From positions 7,493,721-7,557,720 of the forward strand of contig NW_025062479.1 in the NCBI RefSeq assembly GCF_000002995.4: 64,000 nt of DNA. Reading direction: 5' to 3'. The number at the start of each line of letters is the position of its first letter. Within the stretch, counting starts at the first letter, position 1. This stretch comes from Brugia malayi (lineage: Eukaryota; Nematoda; Chromadorea; Rhabditida; Onchocercidae). Position numbers and translations under genes: made by a program. Positions 37,563-49,932 of the stretch are shown here, piece by piece. The notes beneath the pieces were generated by a model. The model was given only the letters and a program-made list of their open reading frames with translations. It had not been told where the DNA came from and ran no database searches.

Positions 37563-40500
37563 TTAGTCTTGTAACACGTTCGTTGAGCTATCGATACTTT
37601 GAATTGATTTATTAAACACTGTTGGTTGAGAATTCGAATTTCCCTCGTCGTTGATTTCCAGTGGGTGCAGCATATTCACTGATCTGTTGAGAATTTTTCC
37701 TTGTGGTAATTCTACTGAGACACTTCTTACTTCTCCATCCCTTTCTCTTTCAATTTCCTTTATTGTGGCTAGTTTCCATATACCACGGGGAATTTCTGGT
37801 TCATTGACTATCCTGGGAGCCCTTCTTTTACTACATCTTTTGGAGAGGAATGTGCTGTTTGGGTTCTTTTTCGAAGACTGCTCAAATACCCATTTGCCCA
37901 TATGTTCCAAAATGTATCTAAGGTCTTGAGGGTGTTTGTCCAATATCTGATAAGTTCTCTTTCGTATTTGGTTTGTGTGAAGAAAATTCTTCCGGATCAT
38001 TTCGTTAAACACTGGAACATTGAGCGAAGCGTTAGTGAAACGAAATAAGTTGGGCATATGACTATCTTCAAAATTTACATAAGTTAGTGGACGTATATTT
38101 AATATACCTTGTATTTCTATCATTAATGTTATTAATTCTCTTTCTCATTAACAACTTCCTCCCCATGGCTTTTCTCATTGCACTTTTGGTTATTCCAATT
38201 ATTATTTCATAAAATCCTCCACCCCACATAGCTATTCGTATGGTATTTTTCCATACCATTCCTTTATTTGCTATGAATTCTGTTAGTTGTACATTTCATT
38301 CTGTAATAGTCTGGAGATAGTTCTCTGGAAAACTAACTGAAATTGGCCAGCATTATCATTCAAGATTAATTTAGGGTAACCCCTTCGGGCAACATATTAC
38401 CGAACTCAGTTTTAGTAGAAAGAAGACTCACATGATCTAATCCAACGTACACAAATGTTCGAAAACGTATGATTTCGGTTTTTAGAAGACTCGGCAGTTT
38501 AAATGGTTTCGATTCCCATCTCTTGCAAATCATACATTTGTTTAATTAATTTTGGTTCTACATTTGAATATCCAGAAATCTGTTTGCAATTTCGATAGTG
38601 TATGGGCATATTTCGGCTTGGTACAGTTCCTCTTATTGTCGTTGTATAAATATCTCAGTTATTGAGTTGTGTATTGGAAGGTAAATAGGATGTAAACTAT
38701 CTTCATTCAATTCGGAATTTTCTAACCGACTTCTGGAACAGTAATTTTCTTTGTTGCAATATAGATTCCATTTACTTATTTCTTTTTCAGTTATTCCTTA
38801 CGATTGCGCTTGTCTAATCAATCTTTCTAGCTAATTTGTAATTATCCCTTGTAAGTTGATCCTTTATCGTTGATAAGGATTGTAACCATGGAATTTTTCT
38901 TGTTTTTACTACTCCTGACCACTCACTAAAACAGCTAGCGTCTTCAAGTTTAAAATTTCTCTTTATAACAATTTTGTTGTGACGACAAAAATTTCGCTTT
39001 CTTCTTCATGTCCAAAATTTCCGTCGAACTTGTATTCCTGTTGTAGTCAGTTGGTTTTCTCCTTTTCCAGCTATGATGGCCCTTTCCAGCATATTTCATA
39101 ATTCTTAAGTTTGATTGAAGATAGTTTTTTTGTTACAATATCGGCCGGATTATACTTGAAATGTAACGAAACATGAATATTGCTTTTCTTATTTCTACTC
39201 ATTTTTGCACATAATTTGGTGGTAGTTGGGAACGGTTGTGGATGCAATATAATGCACATTTAGAGGCGGGCCATGACATTACTAGTGTATTTTCAAGTTC
39301 TAACTGATTTAATGCAAATTGAATTGAACTGTACTCCAATAAACATTGCTAATAACTTCAGTCAGGGTGTAATGATACCTTTAATTGGTGCGATTCGGAA
39401 TTTAGCGAATATCAAGGACGTTTCGATTCCTTGAGTATCTTAGCAACGCTTGTGTATTGCTATTGAATATGCCACGCTTGATGCATCTATAAAGACATGA
39501 AGTTGCGTTTTCTCTGAACATATCCATGTCTTGGTGTTCCTTACATCTACTGACCATCACCAAATTTCTTTATCTTTATAGAGCGATCCCCAAGTACTGT
39601 TTTTTCTCCATAAATTCTAAATAATTTTAATTGTATCATAGATGGAACAAGGAATCCCATTGGGTCGTATTGAGATGCTACGAATTGTAAAATTGTTTTT
39701 TTATCTCCACTGTCCCTATGTTTTAGGGTGGCTTGAAAGATATCCTTTTTGTGATTCTAATTAACTCCAAGGATTTTCTTCAGCTAGTATGATTCTGCTG
39801 GATCGTGTTCAGGAATGACATTTTGTTGAATTCATTGTCATTTGAAAAAAATTCTCTGCTGTTCATCTTTGAAGATACATTTGGTTTCTTCGTGAAGTTT
39901 GAGTGCTTCCTGAGTTACTTTAGCCGGTAATATAATTTTGTCAGCGTAAAGGTTTTTTTGAACCTTTAAGGAGGCCGTTTTGCTTCCATGAGCTTCTAAA
40001 TAGTAGTTGAGTGCTCGTAAAAAGGAATGATATCGCTCCAAATGGAACTCTTTGGAAACTATAACATATTATGTTGTCTTCGATGACTGATCTGTTTATG
40101 TTTTTCAACCAAAGAAAACGTGTAATTCCAATTGTAAAAATGCCTTTTCATTCTTAGCCGAAGCAATATGCCTGTTAAATCTGGAAGTCCGATCAGACCA
40201 GATATAGAACATACCTTCGGTGTGAGCGGAAACATCGTAAACAGTTCTTAATTTTATTGCCGATTTATTTGGTGTTAATATCTCATGATGCGGCAAATTA
40301 TATATAAAGGCAACCTGATTCATTTCTGAGGTTACTTCTTCCACTGTTTTGGATCCCATTTGTTCTTGAATTATTTCGTTGTAACGATTGAGAAGTAATT
40401 TGTCACTATGAACTATCTAACTAATATTTTTGATCTTCCGATATAAAGACTACAATTATCATTTAGACAAACATTCGAACTTTTCCAGAGCCAAGATATT

Positions 40501-41900
40501 TGATATCTTCCATTTTTAGCGATTGTTCCTTTGAAATGTCTTAACTCTTGCTCGTCATCATAAGTATTAGGGTTTTCTATTTCTGAGATCATAGTGACAC
40601 TGTTTCATCGCTTTGATTTGAAGCAACTATCCCCAATTTATATTTTCGTCATAATTGTGAAATCTGTTGATATATCCTCCTCCACTTATTATAGGACCAA
40701 CCTTTGTATGGGTTACATAGAATCCTGATGCCATTTAATGAACTTCATTTAGCAAGCTTTTCTTGAGCTATTATTTGTGGCAAACGCTGGCGGTTTAAGT
40801 TAATTACTTGTAGTTTCTCTGTTAGGTAATTTAATTCGTAAGTATCAATGATTATAATTTCGGAGTTCGTAAGTATCAATGATTATAATTTCGGAGTTAA
40901 TTTCGTATCAATGATTATAATTTCAGAGAGACTTACTCCGATTCCTAATTTTGTAGTTCGATATGATTTCGGAGTTTTGCTACCAAATGAGAAGAGTTTC
41001 AGATTTTCTCTTTTGGTTCTGTCTCATCTCAATCGGTTTGCCAACTCTTTCGATATAAAGAATGATTGTGAGCCAAATGTCAAATAATGCCAAAGCTTTT
41101 TTGTTGAATTTCTGAGTGGTATGGATTAGCTACCCCCATATCCTTACATAAAAGTAAAATTCACAATTTCTTTATTGAAACTTACTTGTTGTGAGAATTC
41201 TCTGTATTTCAGTGGACAATGTCGTAGCAATACAATAGAAACAAGAAGGTTTCTTCTTTTGCATTCAGTTGATTTATGCCCTATTCGATGATACTTGAAA
41301 CATGTCCTTGTTACAAAATGCGCATGGTTTTCTAGTTTTTCTGCCAATAGTTTCCTTTAATTTTGAAAGTTGACTTAATTGATTTGATTGAATTATTTAT
41401 CCATTGTAGATAAAGCTGAAGTTTCATCATTAGCATTAATTTTAATTTCTCCCTGGTTATAGTTTGATTTCGAGTAACTTCTTTGTTTCTGGTACTAATT
41501 CTTTCAAAAATTGCCAGGTTTTATGAATTGGCCATCCTGTCAATTTCGACTTTAATTGGTACACTTTGTATAATATCGAAGCGTAGTTTGTTTCCAATTG
41601 CAATTTCAACACTGGGTTGTTCCAAGTTTTCATCGATGGCTTCGAAATATTCTTACAACTTGTGGAAGGTTTACTGTTGCGCTATTGGTGATTATTTTCC
41701 CCTCTAAGGTTGACACTCCGGTATCTTCGTGGCTTAGTCGTAGAAGTGCCACTTCATGGCCTTCAAGATAAATGTTTAGAGTAATGATAGCTTCTCTTAT
41801 GTCAGCTGTTAAGTTTAAAATATCTGTGGATTATCGACTATTTTTGAGCAACTGTATCAAGCATATTAGCATGATAATCAAAAAGTCTGGTCATTTTTTT
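37563..41900 (-). mobile_element. Degenerate BEL/Pao retrotransposon, gag-pol remnant
   Basis: Reading the - strand from high to low coordinates gives the BEL/Pao order. Gag fragments end in a zinc knuckle around 41250-41310 (CFKYHRIGHKSTEC). Reverse transcriptase follows (LPHHEILTPNKSAIKLR around 40270; [19 protein letters not shown] around 39920-39960), then RNase H near 39300-39560 (LHVFIDASSVAYSIAI), the connecting YNPADI motif near 39150, integrase near 38200 (MWGGGFYEIIIGITKSAMRK) and the integrase C-terminal domain at 37563-38123 (IPRGIWKLATIKEI). The last is an unbroken 186-residue frame. Stops and frameshifts separate the other parts, so the element is dead. Confidence 0.88.
40835..40927. 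repeat. Three tandem copies of a ~30-bp unit
   Basis: TTCGTAAGTATCAATGATTA followed by TAATTTCGGAG is repeated three times, the last copy degenerate. It lies in the gap between the gag and reverse transcriptase remnants of the BEL/Pao element. Confidence 0.85.
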
Positions 41901-42079
41901 GATGATCCGCAGTCTGATTTCGTACTGTTGTTTAAGTTCTCGTGAAAGTGTTTGCTTCAGTTGGGTTAGATCAAATTCATTTACTTCAGCGAGAAGCTTC
42001 TGAATCTTTGATTTTGGCTTCTTTCAACAAAGTGTCGATGAGGAACTTAGAAAAATTAAATGAACTATGAGTGAGGAAG

Positions 42080-42375
42080 AGCAGCCGAATTATAGCTTGC
42101 TGCTAAAAAAACTGATTGAGAAAAAGGATTTTTAAATGCTCTATAATGGGCAAACTGATTTGCAACAAGTGCCTAATTACATTGAGTAAAGAGCTATCAG
42201 ATGATCTTTACTCTTCATATAATATGAGATGATTTTAATATTATCAGCTCCTCCAACAATGACTATTAAATTAGAAAACCTTTACAATATTTCGACATTG
42301 TAAGCAAATTCGATTTGGAACAAAGGAGTAGTTTTTAACATACTAAACAATGCACATACGAGATTATTTCGAGTT
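42080..42375 (-). mobile_element. LTR-like sequence, reverse orientation
   Basis: In reverse complement this matches the LTR-like sequences at 24640-25150, 43965-44400 and 46865-47376, including AATGTCGAAATATTGTAAAGG, AGAGTAAAGATCATCTGATAG and GTTGCAAATCAGTTTGCC. It lies just upstream (in - strand sense) of the gag remnant at 41100-41900 and could be that element's 5' LTR, although its sequence differs from the LTR-like end at 37498. Confidence 0.6.
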
Positions 42376-42839
42376 TCGCGATAGCAATGTTTTTTCATCA
42401 CTGCCAGTTCCACTTTGTAAATGATCTAAGCCTGTATTTATATTATGCATTGGCTAGATGAGCATGGTCCACTGATATGGTTTTATTGTTGTGAACTTCG
42501 TTTATATATCCACTTCCAGCTAGCGTAGGTCCAACTTCCTATAGATCAAAGAAAATCTGGATCTTAAGTTTTCTGGTTTGTCGAAATGAATAAGCTTAAC
42601 GAAGTAATCAGCACCTATGAGAATATTTGGTTGTTTCCATTGATCTGTGAAATTTTTTAATTGATTTTGTTTATCTTCGATAATTTCTTTCTATTAAAAT
42701 TATCCGCTTGTAATTCATTGGTCAGGTAGTATTGCATCTAATCAGATTATTTCCTTATTTCCAATTTCTACTCCGATTTCAGTCTTAGTAATAAGACACG
42801 CTTTTGGTGTCGTGTTGTCAAATGAAGCAATGTTTAGCT

Positions 42840-43960
42840 CCATTTCTTTGGTTCCTTGTAGAATTTAATCAATATGCCAATTCCTTTGATATGGACAATT
42901 GAGAATCAGTATTGAATAAAGCTAAAGTCTTTTGTTGAATTTCTGGGCGGCTTGAATTGATCATACTTATTTTCTTAAATAATAATAAGGTTCGCTTATT
43001 CTTTTGAATTCCCTTTTCAGTAATAGAATTAGCGATTATGATTGAATCTAATTTTCCTTTGTTGGAATCCACTGTTTGCATGAACTCCTTGTAATTGAGA
43101 TGACACAGTGCCGTATTGCGTTGACCTTTATAATGGAAACACAAAAGTTACCCTTTTTTACAATTACTTGTTGCATGCCCTGTTCAAAGACATTTGAAAC
43201 ATGCAGTGATTTTCCTCAAACGTTCCATCTGGAGTTTGAGTGTGGGAAAAATGTTAAATTCATTATTCCAGTGGTCTTTATCACAAAATACGCATGGCCT
43301 TATTTTTCCGCTAATTGGAGTTTCTTCTGGAATCTTTTTTGATTTTATTGTATTATCTCCCTTTGGTGAATTGTTTGTGGCTAAGGCTGAAGTTTCATCC
43401 TTAACATTATATTTATTTGCTTTCTTCTCCCTTATATTCGCTTAACTTCTAACAACTACTTCATTTCTCAGTACTAGTCTTGTCAAATATTGTCCGATAT
43501 CTTTAACTGGCTTACTCGTCGACTTCTCTTTCAGTTGGTATAATTTATCCACTATCCACGCTGTTAATTTATTCTCTACTGAAATTTCATTATTTGAATC
43601 TTTAAATTTCCACCTGTAGCTTCCAGCTGTCAAAATATTCTCTTCTGTGGCTTTGACGATTGCTTTCCAATCACGATCATTTCTTTTGGTGGAATTCAGT
43701 TCATTATAAAGTGGTTTTTTTACAATGAAAAGTTTACCATACTTTTCCATTAGTAAACCTATTGTTACATCGTAGTTTCTGGCGCTATATCAAAATCCCT
43801 CACAGCTAGCAATGCATCTCCTTTAAGACAAGATATCACGTAATTCAACTTCTGAATGTCTGGGATGTTTTGCTCATGAACAGTCGCCTTGAAACTATAA
43901 CAAAATTGTAGGAGTTTTACCTCCTCTTGATTCGTGAGAATCATACTATCATACTATTCT
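42840..43960 (-). mobile_element. Second BEL/Pao gag-protease fragment
   Basis: The - strand reads a gag segment (43442-43750, ending in WIVDKLYQLKEK), then a zinc knuckle remnant (CFHYKGQRNTALCH at about 43103-43144), then a protease-like segment (LALFNTDSQLSISKELA near 42870-42920) in which the usual D-T/S-G triad reads NTDSQ, so the active site is broken. Stops and frame changes separate the parts. It is a distinct copy from the gag at 41100-41900. Confidence 0.75.
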
Positions 43961-43964
43961 TTAA

Positions 43965-44400
43965 AATTTGCTTACAATGTCGAAATATTGTAAAGGTTTT
44001 CTAAGCTAATAGTCATTCCTTAAGAAACTACAGTATTAAAACCCATCTCTTACTATATAAAGAGTAAAGATCATCTGATACTCAATAATCATGCTGTTGC
44101 TGCAAGTCAGACCCACTATATAAGGGTCTAAACCTTTTGTCTCAATCAACTTCTCAGTTTTATCAGTTTTTTCCTTACCAGTAAGCTACAATTCTGCTGC
44201 TCTTCCTCACTCACAATTCAGCTCATTTCCCGACCAATTTATTCATTTATCCATTTTCTTCATTTCATTTGTAGATATTCTACAAAATTATCAATATTGC
44301 TGCTATAGATTTACCTATATATTAATACCTATATATTATTGTTGTTAACAAATAAAATCCTTACAACAGACCTATCATTCAACGCATTCATTTATGCCAG
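43965..44400 (+). mobile_element. LTR-like sequence, forward orientation
   Basis: Related to 46865-47376 and 24640-25150. It contains ACTATATAAGGGTC, a TATA-like element in the expected place for an LTR promoter, and an AATAAA close to its end. It interrupts or abuts the reverse-oriented gag fragment on its left, which indicates nested insertion. Confidence 0.6.
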
Positions 44401-44439
44401 CTACAATAGCAAACAAGTAAGGCTGTTGAGCATACAAAA

Positions 44440-45130
44440 GTTCAATTCGACTCTAAGTCACAAAGTTATATTCAGACTGGAACCTTAATTTTTACGACAA
44501 AGTTTTACAGTATAAGCATGGTTAAAATAAAATTTATCTACAAGCATTATTTGCGAAGGGTTCACGGACATATTTTCTACCCTTATTTTACTTTCATTGG
44601 TATTATTTTTAATATTTTAGAATTTCGCGACAAGCTGTGTCTCTGTCGTTTGTTCAGATGACGCTAAGAATTTTTGCTGATGCTTCCTCTATTCGATCGT
44701 GTTTGGCTATCGCTTTATTGAAGTTTTTGTCGTTGGTTCCTTTGTTTCATTCATTGACAATGTAACATTGTCTACTTATAAGTATTTTCTGATTTGCCTT
44801 CCCATAGTTTCTACACGGTGCTTGAGTGTAGCCGGTAGTAAAAATGGTGACGATATAATTCCAAAAAGAACTCTCTTAAACCGATAATTTTTCGGTTTTC
44901 TTTTGTCACTAAATATATAATACTTTTTTTTTCACCTTCCTGTGGTAAGGATGCAGTTCCAATTGCTAATAAATCCGGAAGCATTATGGTTCCACTATAT
45001 AAAGCTCCATTCAAACTTCTTGTTCTTTTAAGTTGGGCAGAAGCATCTTGGACTACTCTAAGTTTTGTTATGGATTTATAAGGAGATATAACTTCATGAT
45101 GAGGCAAATAGTGAATTGTGTCTTTTCAAT
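44440..45130 (-). mobile_element. LTR end plus reverse transcriptase fragment
   Basis: At 44632 a - strand TGTCGCGAAATTC starts the same kind of terminal sequence as at 37498. Next to it, 44811-45107 encodes a - strand reverse transcriptase piece (MPHHEVISPYKSITKLRVVQ, then LPDLLAIG). The upstream gag and downstream integrase expected for this copy are absent, so it is a rearranged remnant. Confidence 0.7.
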
Positions 45131-45363
45131 TCGCGTTTGAATATAAACTTGCAGCTGTTCTTTGATTGTTTCAGTCTATAAGATGGCAGTCTATAGGCTA
45201 AAGACTATTAATGACTCTAACATCACCGACTGTTTCATTTAAACTTGTGTCATGAATCATCATAAAACATTTCCAATTTGCAATTAATCTTGTGTGTATT
45301 GATAATATGCTGTAAAAATGTCATTATGCCTGATAATTTATTCACTCATCTAAAGGTCTCCTG

Positions 45364-46560
45364 TTGGAAATCAAAGTCGACTATATAGAAAAAAATCCAC
45401 TGTCTAGATCAGTCTTTAGTCACAGCAGCCTTTACTCGATTAGTCTTCAGTGGCTAAGCCAAGAGTACGCAAGTAGAGAGCTAATCCGTCAACAAGAACT
45501 ATCCCGATTAGCTTCTCACACAAAAGTAAATTTACCTCATTTATCACTACCGATATACAGCAGTTACCTGAGATTATGGAGGAATTTTTGGAGCAATTTT
45601 GATGCTGCAGTACATTTCCAAAAAATTGAATTATCTAATGTCCTGACTAAAAGAGATGTCTTACATCATCATAGAAAACTATGACTTTGTAAGAAAGTTT
45701 TGAAAGAGAAATTTGAAAAATCATTTATCATTAAGAAATTGCTCTACAATGAATAGCACTTTTTCAAGAAAAACGATAGGGAAGAGAAACTAACTGTCTA
45801 AATAATTGAAAGAATACTTCGGCAGCTGGAAGCGATAGGAAAAAATCTAGAGCAGACGAGCACCGAAATTATTGTTGTAAACAAATAGTCTGTTTGGATA
45901 CTAAATAAAGTATCCAACAAAAGGAGGAATAAGAACTATGGTCGGTTAATAAACTCCGGCACTTTCTAGGAAAACTGGTTGCAAGAAACAAAATGACTTA
46001 TTTGTTTAGCAAAAGAAAAATCAAACTTTTAGTAATAAGAAGAAAAGAAATCCAGAATCCAATTCAGACATAGATCGACGATTCTAGGAGATAAAAGGAA
46101 AAGAACTTCGGCTTTATTTGCAACAAAACCACAGAGATCAAGTGGCAACAAAGTTCCAGGAGAAATCAGAAAAGAAGGTCCAAACCAGCATTTAGTTAAG
46201 AAAAGATTTCCTTGTTCATTTCGCAGCAATGCCCGTTGAGATGAGAGTGTTAAGTTTATCCCATTTATCCCACCGCCAAGCAGCGGATAGAGCATCTAAG
46301 AAAAATCGAAGCATGCCTAAATTGTTTTCAAAGAAGCAATATAGTAAAAGATTGCAGAAAACTAAGGAACTGCAAAGGACACTATGTATTATCCACTCCA
46401 AGGACGTTAAACCAGAAAACTTAAAGAAAAAAAAAGGATGGAAATAGTAACAAATAGCACAGTAACTGATCAAAAGCGACCAGAAGGTAAAATTTTGCTT
46501 TTGTGTAAAGAAATCAGCGTCATAATTCTAGAAATCTGAAAAATTGAAACGGGAACATTC
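45364..46560 (+). mobile_element. BEL/Pao gag remnant, forward orientation
   Basis: The + strand reads VNLPHLSLPIYSSYLRLWRN and FWSNFDAAVHFQKIE, the conserved N-terminal gag segment of BEL/Pao elements (DUF1759-like). After stops it continues ILRQLEAIGKNLEQTSTEI and a decayed zinc-knuckle region near 46100. With the + oriented LTR-like sequences at 43965 and 46865, it may be an element that lost its pol and was invaded by the reverse transcriptase fragment at 44440-45130. Confidence 0.78.
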
Positions 46561-46864
46561 ATGCTGTTCTATACAGGGTAACAGTTATCATTCATCTCAA
46601 TGAACTAATCAACTTAAAAAAAAGAACAGAAAATAAGGAATTGCCTCATTTGGTAACAAGAAACATAAAAAATGCTATACGACGAATGCAGAGGAAAGAA
46701 GGAACAACTTAAAGTAATCCCCATTATAAGAACAGCTGAATTTTAAAAAACGAGGCATTTGTCAGAAAAATCCAGGACTAATGATTATCTTAATTGAATA
46801 TTCATTAAACAAGAATTGAAACTGTTTCAAATTGCATCTCATGTAAGCAATCATTTATGCAAAC

Positions 46865-47376
46865 TCATCTTCCCGTTGTAACTGAACTTACCTGCTTGTA
46901 TAGAATTTTTCAACTGTTAACAAAGGGCATGTGCATTGTTTAATATGTTAAAATTTACATCTTTGTTCTAAGCCAAATTTGCCTGCAATGTCGAAATACT
47001 GCAGAGGTTTTTTAACCTAATAATCATTCTTATGAGCAACTGACAATAATAAAATCCAACTCTTATTACATAAGAGTAAAGATCATCTGATAGCTCTTTA
47101 GCACTTGTTGCAAATCAGTTTGCCTACGATATATGGATTTAAATCCTTTATTTTATTCATTTTTTTCGTACCAGCAAGTTACAAATCTGCTGATCCTTTA
47201 CGCTCATTTAATTTCATTCATTTAAATCTTAGGTTTTCCCTCAGTTTATTTCTTCTTGTTCACCTCACATTCGCAGACTTTCAAATTCTACGAAGTTATC
47301 AGTATATTGTTGCTATAGATTAATACTTGCGTATAGCGAATAAAGTCGTCAGAACAGACTCCTTCTCAACACATTT
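46865..47376 (+). mobile_element. LTR-like sequence in duplication copy 2
   Basis: The same sequence as the LTR-like segment of copy 1. Its position after the + oriented gag remnant suggests it was the 3' LTR of that element, with 43965-44400 as the possible 5' LTR. The two are diverged, so the insertion would be old even though the duplication is recent. Confidence 0.55.
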
Positions 47377-48609
47377 GTTTACACAAACTTCAAATCAAAC
47401 GAACTAACAAGAATTTACAATTTCTCGACAACATTACCGTCTTCAAAATGTATACAAATTTATACATTAAATAGTTTGAGTGTGGTCGGTTTTTAATGAG
47501 AACCGACTGAACAGCAGAGAGTTGAGTGAGAATTATAAATGATTTACAAAATACTTGAAAGGATAGCAGCTGTAGAAGAGTTCAAAATATGGGTATATTT
47601 CTTGATTCGGACCAGTTATTCAAAACATGGTATATTTCTTGACTCTTCAGATCAATTTGACTTCTCAAATGGATTTATGTTGGGAAGTCTTTGGTGGATG
47701 TTGAAAACTGTTGGATTTTCCAGCAGAAATCTGACCAGTTGCTAGACGACGACGACACACGTTCTTTGATCTTAAAGAATAAAAACATTTGGGTTGCTGG
47801 CATTGACACCCCCCGAATAAAATTTATACGGCGCAAGACACTTTTCGTTGTTTTTGGTTCCGCCATTGTTTATGCACCATGCATTGGGTACATTTCAATC
47901 ACAGTTATCAGCAAAGTACTTATGTATTTTACAATATTTTAAAATTTGGCGCCATCAAAGGCGAAAATGACTGGTGATTTCGAGCGTAATTGGTTAACTG
48001 GACACCACATTTCATGCTGTTACATCTCTTTACAACCACAATTTCGCTCCTGCAAACAGTTTTCAACACAGAGCCCTCCTCTCTTTTGTTTCCTACATCC
48101 TGTTTTAACCCGGGAATTACCACAACTTTTTCCTCCCATTATTTGTGTGTGAATACAATCACTTCCCTGTCTGCCATATTGAATGAGCAACTCATATAAA
48201 AAGATAACAATTCCACTTTAAAACTCGAAATACAACTTCCTATCCTTATGTGAAGCTACCTACACCTTAGTTGGTGATATAATTGATGTGTTATTCTCAC
48301 AGGTTTTAAACCAAATACCAGTGCAGTTCACTCAAAACAAGCATGATTCATGTAGGAACCATATTATGCATCGAAAAACGTGCTTTCTCCAAACTAATTC
48401 AGCCGTGTAGTGTTTGAATTCTGTGACTTAACAGATATTAGCCTTTCTCAGATATTTATTATTTAGAGTAAATCGCATACATATAACTACAGAAAGCAAC
48501 TAAATTATAACCTTAACATAAACAGAAACAAAAAACTCTGTTATTCAAAAAAAAAAAAAAAGAACTTCACGTCGTCCAAATAAATCATTTTTAGGTGCTA
48601 CTGGATTTT
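47377..48609. other. Anonymous 1.2 kb between LTR and peroxiredoxin 3' end
   Basis: This stretch is duplicated at about 25151-26383. It has a small hairpin (GTCGGTT...AACCGAC at about 47484-47506). An ATG in good context (ACAATGGCGGAACC, - strand, 47866) opens MAEPKTTKSVLRRINFIRG. The frame after it differs between the two copies because of the C-run length change at 47809-47814. I do not recognise a protein and cannot say whether a gene exists. Confidence 0.35.
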
Positions 48610-49932
48610 TTATGTATGACCATCGACCTTTTTGAAATACTCCTTGGACTCCTTGATGCCGGGCTTAATTGTTGGCTTATCATCGGACCAGTTTGCCGGA
48701 CATACTTCACCATGTTTCTCCACAAACTGAAAGGCTTTTAGCGTACGAAATGCTTCATCCACACTACGACCAACCGAAAGATCATTCACGAGAGAATGAC
48801 GGATTTCACCACTTGGATCGATTAAGAACAAACCTCTGAAAAGAACTAGAAGAATTAATAACTAAAAGAGATACATCCTCAGTTTTGTTTAAGAGACAAC
48901 ACATTTGAATTTGTAAAAAAAAAAAACTCTAAAATGTCCTAGACAAAGTGTCAAGATATGGCATCTTACCTATATGAGATACCTGTTTCATGATCAAGGA
49001 CACCGAATGCATTCGCTATATCTTTATTAAAGTCTGCAAGCACTGGAATCTGCAAGGAAACTTTCCAGCCTATTTAAGAGTATTGAAATTAAAACCGGAA
49101 TATTACTTAAACTTGTAAAAATTTATAAATACCGGGAACCTTCATGTCACCGAGACCACCTTCACTACGTGGGGTTTGAATCCATGCTAGATGTGAGAAA
49201 TGTGAATCGCACGAACATGCAATCAGTTCTGTGTTTAATTTCTGAAACTCCGCACATCGATCGCTAAAGGCAGTAATTTCGGTTGGACAAACGAAGGTAC
49301 TGAAACTAACATCAATTTCAAGACCAAGGTGAAAAATTAATAAATTAACAAACAAATCATTATCAATATACAATAAATCATTGTACCAATGCAACTGTAC
49401 CAGTGCACTGGCTATAATAGCAATCTTCACGAAATCCAGGAAGTCGCCAAGGAAAACTGAGAAATTTTGGAGGATAGACAGAAGGTTAACTAACAAGTCA
49501 AGAGGATAAAAAAACAGGATAAGCCATTTTCCTTTGTAATCTTTCATGCTAATTGTTTTAAAATCTCCATTTACAACTGCTGTGCCCTGAAATATGATAC
49601 GCTTGAAAACGGCTGTATACAATGATTATTCTTTCAGTCACTAAATGTTAAACAAAGTGATAAAAACATAGCTATTGGGATACGTACAGAAAAATCAGGT
49701 GCTTTGTTTTTTGGACCCAAAGGTCGAATGCCAGCTAACGTAATAGAGGACGTGCAAAGTTGACTTGCAAGTATCTGACGAAGTGGCGACACTGAAGCCT
49801 GAAAACTAGTTAGTATACAATTATTACTTTTGCTTACTCAAAAGATTATTGAAATTAGGTCTTGAAGAAAACGATAAAGAGAGCAAACCAACGGGAACAA
49901 TTCGTAAAACTTACTAACACTGAACGAATCAT
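48610..49932 (-). CDS. prdx-3: Mitochondrial typical 2-Cys peroxiredoxin (PRDX3-like)
   Basis: The enzyme reduces hydrogen peroxide and organic peroxides in the mitochondrial matrix, using thioredoxin-2 for recycling. Six exons (49915-49932, 49688-49798, 49495-49586, 49140-49299, 48970-49049, 48610-48835) join in phase to 228 residues. It starts [20 protein letters not shown], a basic acid-free presequence, followed by [15 protein letters not shown]. Later come the peroxidatic cysteine in [32 protein letters not shown] and the resolving cysteine in [12 protein letters not shown] with the C-terminal YF (KEYFKKV) marks the hyperoxidation-sensitive eukaryotic type. One donor is weak (AAG|GTTCCC at exon 49140-49299). 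An acceptor TATTACAG lies 28 bases upstream of the ATG. The last four exons are duplicated at 26384-27360. Confidence 0.95.

Larger units (their letters stand above)
46811..49600. repeat. Direct duplication, copy 2 (2,790 bp)
   Basis: Same block as 24586-27374. Here the peroxiredoxin gene continues beyond the right edge into its two 5' exons, so this locus is the likely source. The left edge lies immediately upstream of an LTR-like sequence and about 250 bases after a BEL/Pao gag remnant of the same orientation. Confidence 0.95.
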
